From assembly GCA_947453445.1 (NCBI GenBank), contig CANGGP010000016.1:1-56589 (forward strand): a stretch of 56,589 nucleotides of DNA, in the 5' to 3' direction. The DNA comes from Sphingobacteriaceae bacterium (GTDB lineage: Bacteria; Bacteroidota; Bacteroidia; B-17B0; Aurantibacillaceae). This document shows, piece by piece, positions 51,720-56,589 of the stretch. How positions within the stretch are numbered: the first letter of the stretch is position 1; each line of letters begins with the position of its first letter. The position numbers were made by a program, and so were the translations under genes. The notes under the pieces are model-generated. The model saw only the letters and a list, made by a program, of their open reading frames with translations. It was not told the origin of the DNA and did no database searches.

Positions 51720-51858
51720 AGTGGACTTTTGGAGTAAGGAATTGGAGTAAGGTTTTGTTCGAAAATGCTTCAAAATGCAGAATTTTGCAGGGCTGAAAAG
51801 CCCGGAAACACTTATGGCTCTAGTGGACCCGGGGAGTTCGAATCTCTCCGGATCCACT
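51720..51858 (+). repeat. Dispersed ~140-bp structured repeat, copy 3
   Basis: It has the same layout as copy 2: AGTGGA start (51720), doubled GGAGTAAGG, ATGCTTCAAAATGCAGA core and the hairpin GGCTGAAAAGCC. It ends with a long hairpin in which AGTGGACCCGGGGAG pairs with CTCTCCGGATCCACT (13 Watson-Crick pairs, one wobble, one mismatch) around the loop TTCGAAT. This loop is the usual tRNA T-loop sequence, but no tRNA gene is present. Confidence 0.78.
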
Positions 51859-51862
51859 GATG

Positions 51863-52015
51863 AATGCAAAATGAGGCCTCCGGCTTAAGCGAGAGGCCTT
51901 TTTTATTTGCGAAGTGACACGCCAAAAGCTTTTCGCTTTTGAGTGAGGCGCTTTGCAAATAAAAAGCGACGCGTTAGCGGCGACATTTTGCATTTTGACT
52001 CCGGGAAAGGAGAGA
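51863..52015. other. Densely base-paired noncoding stretch with a terminator-like stem
   Basis: At least four perfect nested pairings are visible: AATGCAAAATG (51863-51873) with CATTTTGCATT (51984-51994); AGGCCTC (51874-51880) with GAGGCCT (51893-51899) followed by a T-run, which would terminate plus-strand transcription; TTTATTTGC (51902-51910) with GCAAATAAA (51955-51963); and CAAAAGC (51923-51929) with GCTTTTG (51935-51941). TCTCTCC (51843) can also pair with GGAGAGA (52009). The remaining 52016-52275 holds a TGCCGCGGCA palindrome and no gene I can support. Confidence 0.6.
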
Positions 52016-52275
52016 TGCCGCGGCAGCGGAATCTCTCACAAAATAACTAGTAAATCAATCTACAGAAATTTTCGGATTTAACTTTAAAATTCATGCTCAG
52101 ATCTACATTGCTTAAAATCGAATCCCGGGAAAATTCGACAGCATCTTTGTAAATTATTTTTGAAAGTGACGAAATGGTTTTATTTGTCGGTTGGTGACAA
52201 TTTCTTTCTAGGCCATTTGAAATAGGCCATAAATGAAGCATTTTTTTTAGCCCTTTGCGGGTTATTTTTTAAAAA

Positions 52276-52971
52276 TCAATCCTTAAAAATCGAATCGGGA
52301 ATGCCCTTATTAATCTCGTATTTTTTTAGGCTCACCACAATTTCACCCGATTTTTTTTCTACCTTCTTGCTTGTTGAGGTATTGATGTCGGCGGCTAAAG
52401 CTTTGGGAATTTTAAATTTTTTTACATCAACACTAAATTTAATTACATCGGGTAAGCCATATGCTATTTGAGACCCGTAAATATATTCTGTTTTAATTGT
52501 CCCACTTGATTTAGTGGTAACCAATGATTTTACTATAATTTGGTTTTTTGTGTCTATCCATAGTTTTGCCAGTATAACATCACTTGTATCATTGGTTGGA
52601 ATCAAATTTAATAAAGTGGTGTTCACATTATTGAGCATTTCATCATTTTGAAAAATAGCTGCGTAACTATTTGTATCAGTTACCAAGCCTGACAATTGCA
52701 TAAAACCTTGCTTTGGCAAAATAGCAATACTTTTAGTGGCAATTTTAAATTTATCTTTTTTCTTGAAGTATAATTTTGTACTAAGAGGCATAAATCGAAT
52801 ATAGGGCAAATCAACACTGATTCTAATGTCGGCTTTATAATCGTTGGCTTTATTTAGTTTTGCTTGAACAAGGTTTAACAAGCCACGGGGATTTTGAGAT
52901 AAAAGCACATTGTTGTGACTCATTAAGCAAAGCAGAAACAGGATGATAATAGGTTTCAATTTTAACATCAC
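52276..52971 (-). CDS. LolA-like periplasmic lipoprotein-carrier/DUF4292-type protein
   Basis: The 231-residue protein has a signal peptide (LKPIIILFLLCLMSHNNVLLSQ). The rest is a curved-beta-sheet pattern typical of LolA/LolB-like proteins: AKLNKANDYKADIRISVDLP, STKLYFKKKDKFKIATKS, DVILAKLWIDTKNQIIVKSL, SGTIKTEYIYGSQ. Such proteins shuttle or sense lipoproteins and lipids in the periplasm. Its start overlaps the permease gene stop by 4 bases, so it shares the transcript with the ABC exporter and may accept its substrate. Confidence 0.72.
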   Translation of the reverse strand: MMLKLKPIIILFLLCLMSHNNVLLSQNPRGLLNLVQAKLNKANDYKADIRISVDLPYIRFMPLSTKLYFKKKDKFKIATKSIAILPKQGFMQLSGLVTDTNSYAAIFQNDEMLNNVNTTLLNLIPTNDTSDVILAKLWIDTKNQIIVKSLVTTKSSGTIKTEYIYGSQIAYGLPDVIKFSVDVKKFKIPKALAADINTSTSKKVEKKSGEIVVSLKKYEINKGIPDSIFKD

Positions 52972-53813
52972 GATAAAATATCTTTTTTACTAAATTTTAA
53001 GAATGCAATCAATAACAATACGGCAATGTGACTTAGCAATATAATTATGGAATAAATTATTTGCGTGTAATTTAAAGGATCATCAAAAAAATAGCGCCAC
53101 GCGGCCATGTGCGTTGTAAATAAATACGGACGGATGCTGTCGAAAATGGGCACATCCATTGATCCAATAATGGTAAATAATAAAATAATACCCATGGTTG
53201 AAACAATAGGGCCAATTGAGTTTTCGGAAAAACAAGATAATGTTAAAGCGAGTGTGGCAACTGTTACAAGAGACAAAAAGGCAATCATGAAGGCATAAAA
53301 AAACCGCCAATTGATATCATTTTCCTGAAATACAACCAATCCATCCGATTTTAAAACCATTAAATCGCCTGTGCCAAAAATTAATTTACCTAATACAACC
53401 GACATAAAAGCCAGGCACAAGGTTACGATGAAGGTATAAATACAACTTGCAAAAAATTTCGATAATAAAATCGTAAACCGTGAAATAGGTTTGGTTAACA
53501 GCAGCCTGATTGTTCCCATGGCTGATTCGCCTGAAACCAAATCGCCGGTAACAAATGCAATTAATAAGGGCACATGAATAATGAGCATTTGGATGATGAT
53601 AAATGCAATTAAATTTCCATTCAAGATATTGCCTTCAAAAAGTAGCGACTGTTCAAACTGCCCAGTAATTAGAGAAATATATAACATGCCATCTACTTTC
53701 ATGGCAAACAGAATAATGGCAATGATTAATACAATGCCTCCTAAACCAATATAGCTCCTTGGTTTGTAGGCAATTTTTAGTAATTCATTATATGTACTTT
53801 TAAACAACATCAA
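52968..53813 (-). CDS. ABC-2-type transporter permease
   Basis: The 281-residue protein has about six membrane segments (SYIGLGGIVLIIAIILFAM, LIAFIIIQMLIIHVPLLIAF, ASCIYTFIVTLCLAFMSVVL, FFYAFMIAFLSLVTVATLAL, GPIVSTMGIILLFTIIGSMD and IIYSIIILLSHIAVLLLIAF). Loops carry the ABC-2 features GDLVSGESAMGTIRLLLTKP and RFTILLSKFFAS. It is the membrane partner of the ATPase encoded just upstream, with a 4-base overlap. Confidence 0.9.
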   Translation of the reverse strand: MMLFKSTYNELLKIAYKPRSYIGLGGIVLIIAIILFAMKVDGMLYISLITGQFEQSLLFEGNILNGNLIAFIIIQMLIIHVPLLIAFVTGDLVSGESAMGTIRLLLTKPISRFTILLSKFFASCIYTFIVTLCLAFMSVVLGKLIFGTGDLMVLKSDGLVVFQENDINWRFFYAFMIAFLSLVTVATLALTLSCFSENSIGPIVSTMGIILLFTIIGSMDVPIFDSIRPYLFTTHMAAWRYFFDDPLNYTQIIYSIIILLSHIAVLLLIAFLKFSKKDILS

Positions 53814-54730
53814 TTATTAACCAGTTTTAAAAAATAATCTTCCAGTTTTCGCTTTGTTTCAATGCCGCTTACGCCAATTTTGTTTTCACAAAATAAATTG
53901 TTGATGGCTGAAATTGATTCAAGTGATGTATGGATTAATAAATTGGTATCCTCCTGCTTTATTTCACATTTGGCATAATCGCTATGCTGCTTTAGAATTT
54001 GAATGGCTTTAGGCACATTATCCAACTTAAATTGCACAATTATTTCCTGATGATTTAATAAGTCAGCCACATCGCCTTGCACAATGGTTTTGCCTTTATT
54101 GATAATAATCATTCTGTTGGCAATCAATTCTATTTCCGATAAAATATGCGACGAAATGATAATGGTTTTATTCTTCTCGTTTTTAAGTTGCAAAATCAAA
54201 TTTCTAACGTCAATAATTCCTTGGGGATCTAAACCTGTTGTTGGCTCATCTAAAATAATTAGTTCGGGGTCATGTAAAAGTGTTTGCGCAATGCCAAGTC
54301 TTTGTTTCATCCCGTGTGAAAACCCACTCACTTTATCTTTTTCACGCCCACTCAAACCAACAAAATCAATCAATTCGTTAATCCTTGATTTAGTGATTGA
54401 TTTGCCTGAAATTCTTGCAAATAATTCTAAATTTTTTTGGGCAGATAAGTATTTATAAAAATCTGGCTTTTCAACAATACAGCCAATTTTAGATAAAATA
54501 AAATTGCGGTTTTCATTTAAAGGAAGTCCGAATAAATTAACCTCACCACTCGTTGAACTTATTAGCGATAAGATAGTACGTATGGTGGTGCTTTTGCCGG
54601 CGCCATTTGGGCCCAAAAAACCAAAAACATCATTTTGATGAACGTCGAAACTAACATTTTCAATGGCGCAAAAACTGCCGTAGTTTTTTACCAAATTTTT
54701 AACTTCTACTATTTTATTGGTTTCTGACAA
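53810..54730 (-). CDS. ABC transporter ATP-binding protein
   Basis: The 306-residue protein has Walker A GPNGAGKS (40-47), the Q-loop around IVEKPDFYKYLSAQKN, the signature VSGFSHGMKQRL (about 134-145), Walker B LIILDEPTTGLDPQG and the H-loop IISSHILSEIE. The C-terminal 85 residues are the extension common in ABC-2 exporter ATPases. It heads the three-gene minus-strand operon (ATPase, permease, LolA-like) and energises export of an unknown substrate such as a lipid, drug or protein. Confidence 0.95.
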   Translation of the reverse strand: MSETNKIVEVKNLVKNYGSFCAIENVSFDVHQNDVFGFLGPNGAGKSTTIRTILSLISSTSGEVNLFGLPLNENRNFILSKIGCIVEKPDFYKYLSAQKNLELFARISGKSITKSRINELIDFVGLSGREKDKVSGFSHGMKQRLGIAQTLLHDPELIILDEPTTGLDPQGIIDVRNLILQLKNEKNKTIIISSHILSEIELIANRMIIINKGKTIVQGDVADLLNHQEIIVQFKLDNVPKAIQILKQHSDYAKCEIKQEDTNLLIHTSLESISAINNLFCENKIGVSGIETKRKLEDYFLKLVNN

Positions 54731-55209
54731 GACTAATGTATCAACGTATGAAATTGTTTTTTGTTTAAATTAAAATATAGCCAAAAAAATGCTGTGTAAC
54801 AATGTGCCATCACATCGCCAATATTTTCATTTTGACTTCTATGAATTGTAAAAGTACTTTTTAATGCAATCTAATTCTTCAATGCCTAAAAATGATTTCA
54901 GAAATAGTATGGTTGATTGCATGCGTACAAACAAAAAAGGAATGAGAAAACTTTTGTATTTGATGCTTGGAATTGAATGTTACCGGGGCAGTTGAAACTC
55001 TTTTTTTTTAAAAGAATCTGCGCTAAATGAACATATGCGTGATACAAACACAACTGATAAACTGTACGCCTGAATTAAATTGAAAATAATTTTAATTGAG
55101 ATGCTATTCATTAAACAAAACCAACATTCAAAAAATTATAGCGTTAAATAAACCGGCGTTTGCGAAACCAAAATTCGGTGAACAAAAAAAAAGAGGAGGA
55201 TTAATATGT
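54731..55209. other. Gene-free stretch between the ABC operon and the receiver gene
   Basis: I see no supported gene, repeat or RNA here. The sequence is AT-rich with homopolymer runs (for example near 55000 and 55180), and small frames have no coding character. It contains the promoter region of the ABC operon on the minus strand, but no consensus element is convincing. Confidence 0.5.
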
Positions 55210-55581
55210 TTAAACAACCTTCTCTGCCAATTTCTCAATGGCTCTGATGATCATTTCGGGCTCAAAAGGTTTTACAAAGTAATCGTTGGCCCCAAGGGCA
55301 ATGGCCTGAAATTTATCCACTTTTTCAGAGAGTGAAGAACTAAAAATAAAAGGAATGTTTGCCGATGCAGGTTTTTGTTTTAATCTACGCAGCACTTCAT
55401 AACCGTCGATGCCCGGCATTAACACATCGCATACAATTAAATCGGGAATATGCTGCAAAGCAATTTCTAAGCCTTCTTCACCATTTGTTGCGCTGATAAT
55501 GCCGTATCCGGCTAGTTCCAAGTATTCCTTCAAATTGTCGAGAATCTCAACATTATCTTCAATTAAAAGTATTGTCTTCAT
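55210..55581 (-). CDS. Single-domain CheY-like response regulator
   Basis: I choose the ATG at 55581 (MKTILLIEDNVEIL), the usual receiver start, rather than the longer frame from 55644. The 123-residue protein has the acidic pair E8/D9, Asp52 as phospho-acceptor (IVCDVLMPGIDG) and Lys in DYFVKPFEPE. It has no output domain, so it probably signals by protein interaction. Its kinase is not in the window. It follows the eRF1-like gene on the same strand with a 53-base gap. Confidence 0.88.
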   Translation of the reverse strand: MKTILLIEDNVEILDNLKEYLELAGYGIISATNGEEGLEIALQHIPDLIVCDVLMPGIDGYEVLRRLKQKPASANIPFIFSSSLSEKVDKFQAIALGANDYFVKPFEPEMIIRAIEKLAEKVV

Positions 55582-55634
55582 GCCTGTAACTTTTAAGTGA
55601 AATAAATTTAAACAAATTTTAACATCTATGCAAT

Positions 55635-56021
55635 TTAAATGCAATTGTGGAAATAATTATTCACAAAAGCCTGTTTTTGATTGGGGGTCAATTTATCTGA
55701 GTCCTTGATTGTCAGTACAATATCTTTAAAATGATGGTCTTTTTCTAAACTGTTTTTTAATTCAGTTTTTGCCTCAGTAGGACCAAATAATAAAACATGC
55801 TGGTTTTTTAGAATTGCTTCGCCGATTTTTTTAAAATAAGCATCTTGGGAGTGTTGTTCCTTATTGTGCATGAGCTGTTCGCTTTTTCCTATGCTTGTCG
55901 TTTTTACATCATGTGTAAAAGCTGAGTCAATACTTTCAAAAGTGGGATGGTTTTCTGTGAATTCGATGAATTCGGCTCTTGCATGGTCCATGTAAATACC
56001 GATCACATTTTGGTGTTTCAT
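55635..56021 (-). CDS. eRF1/baeRF-like small protein
   Basis: From the ATG at 56021 (MKHQNVIGIYMDHARAEFIE) the 128-residue protein has an N-terminal strand with MDHARAEFI, a central charged part with HSQDAYFKKIGEAI and a C-terminal VLLFGPTEAKTELKNSLEKD followed by KLTPNQKQAFVNNYF. This is the pattern of bacterial relatives of the eRF1 domain, sometimes annotated as host-attachment or translational-machinery proteins. The frame also extends to 56066. A role at stalled ribosomes has been suggested for the wider family. Confidence 0.55.
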   Translation of the reverse strand: MKHQNVIGIYMDHARAEFIEFTENHPTFESIDSAFTHDVKTTSIGKSEQLMHNKEQHSQDAYFKKIGEAILKNQHVLLFGPTEAKTELKNSLEKDHHFKDIVLTIKDSDKLTPNQKQAFVNNYFHNCI

Positions 56022-56358
56022 AATTGTGGTTTTTGAAATGAATCTTGTCCCTAATTTCTGAACCAAACCCGGGGCTGACAGTGTGGTATACAGTGGTAAT
56101 TGTGCAATGACTTTAGATCTTGCAAGGTATGGCAGTTGAGCAATTCCTTGAACGTCGACACAAAGGTGCAGTATTTAATTGATTTACACTTACAAAATTC
56201 ACGGTTTCTTGTAGGTATTTATATTGGCATTCAAAATTGCGCAATTCTTCACAAATCGCAACAAAATGAACATGGGTAGAGTTGGTTGCTTACAATGCAT
56301 GGAGGCGCTTTCAGTCAAGGTTTTTTTGTTGTATTTTAGTCATTTCTATATAATAACA
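56022..56358. other. Divergent promoter region between the eRF1-like gene and moeA
   Basis: No gene is visible. The stretch separates minus-strand and plus-strand genes and is expected to hold both promoters. The sequence before moeA (TTTTAGTCATTTCTATATAA) is AT-rich but lacks a clean TAnnTTTG element. Confidence 0.45.
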
Positions 56359-56589
56359 ATGATTTCAGTTTCAGAAGCAAAACAACTTATCAAAGATCAT
56401 TGTACTGTACTTGAACCTAAATGGCTTAACTTGTATGAAGCCAATGCTTGTGTGTTGGCGCAAGATTTAACAGCAACAAGCGATTCGCCTCCTTTTCACC
56501 AATCGGCCATGGATGGTTTTGCATTTCGTTTCGATGAGGCACAAATTCATCCTTCTTTAGAAATTATTGGTGAAGTTTCGGCAGGTGAA
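56359..56589 (+). CDS. moeA: Molybdopterin molybdotransferase MoeA, N-terminal part (runs off the window)
   Basis: The ATG at 56359 opens a 77-residue frame to the window edge that reads MISVSEAKQLIKDHCTVLEP, then a segment with ANACVLAQDLTATSDSPPFH and SAMDGFAFRFDEA. The motif PPFHQSAMDGFA is diagnostic of MoeA, in which the acidic Asp of the SAMDGF motif is catalytic. MoeA inserts molybdenum into adenylated molybdopterin in molybdenum-cofactor synthesis. Confidence 0.93.
   Translation, partial: MISVSEAKQLIKDHCTVLEPKWLNLYEANACVLAQDLTATSDSPPFHQSAMDGFAFRFDEAQIHPSLEIIGEVSAGE

Noticed and set aside
51822-51858. Possible tRNA gene at the TTCGAAT hairpin
   Set aside because: Only a T-arm-like hairpin is present; no D-arm, anticodon arm or acceptor pairing could be built around it.
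43648-51858. Canonical integron attC sites
   Set aside because: The repeats have terminal GTGGAC/GTCCAC ends, and I see no RYYYAAC/GTTRRRY core sites or integron integrase, so a standard integron call is not supported.
52047-52241. 64-residue minus-strand frame after the structured stretch
   Set aside because: Its composition is not gene-like, it has no upstream promoter, and it overlaps the palindromic stretch. I found no domain.
55096-55335. Plus-strand frame before the receiver gene
   Set aside because: It overlaps the minus-strand CheY-like gene in reverse and has no recognisable features.

Overview
The window looks like a chromosomal segment of a member of the Bacteroidota. The base composition is AT-rich. 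Several promoters match the phylum's TTTG/TAnnTTTG pattern, and genes generally lack Shine-Dalgarno motifs. Two secreted proteins end in type IX secretion (Por) sorting domains, and the rmuC, moeA, TolC/HlyD/RND and PepSY-like genes are typical of the phylum. I cannot assign a genus. All functional calls were made by reading motifs in the translations; no database search was run.

Region 1 (1-18.6 kb, minus strand) starts with the 5' part of rmuC and continues with a dense defence-type operon. In transcription order it encodes a cyclic-phosphate-processing receiver protein (cREC), a PLD-nuclease/SNF2 helicase, a large N6-adenine DNA methylase, McrB with a PUA/EVE-like insertion in its AAA domain, McrC, a small coiled-coil protein, an EEP-fold nuclease/phosphatase, an unknown protein, TcmP and its three-Cys (Gp37/Gp68) partner, another unknown protein, a WYL regulator and a proteasome-like Ntn hydrolase. 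Matching inverted-repeat operators lie at the two ends of this operon (1290-1308 and 18608-18640), which suggests one regulator controls it.

Region 2 (18.8-33.7 kb, plus strand) looks like a tailless virus-like integrated element. It has an XRE-ImmA regulator under a perfect consensus promoter, two paralogous small HTH proteins, helically phased CCG repeats, and several glycine-rich or membrane-anchored proteins, including a transglutaminase-like and a LEA-like protein. It also has three consecutive beta-rich capsid candidates, a coiled-coil protein, an annexin-like two-repeat protein and a lysis cassette (T7-lysozyme-like amidase, L,D-transpeptidase-like protein, holin-like and spanin-like proteins). 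It ends with a Dam-type methylase and a RadA-like ATPase. I see no tail, portal, terminase or integrase gene.

Region 3 (33.8-43.4 kb, plus strand) is a two-component system followed by a PepSY-like periplasmic protein, a TolC/HlyD/RND efflux set, a YncE-type beta-propeller and a small secreted protein. Tandem 11-bp direct repeats precede both the regulator gene and the PepSY gene and probably mark the response regulator's binding sites. A 28-bp perfect palindrome separates the PepSY gene from the efflux genes.

Region 4 (43.4-52.2 kb) is a mosaic: a type IX-secreted subtilase, a second type IX-secreted protein, an IS630-like transposase gene and a possible acetyltransferase with a small coupled gene. 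Three same-orientation copies of a roughly 140-bp structured repeat lie between these genes, and a densely base-paired noncoding stretch follows the last copy.

Region 5 (52.3-56.6 kb) returns to housekeeping content: a LolA-like lipoprotein-interaction protein with an ABC-2 exporter (minus), a CheY-like receiver (minus), an eRF1-like small protein (minus) and the start of moeA (plus).
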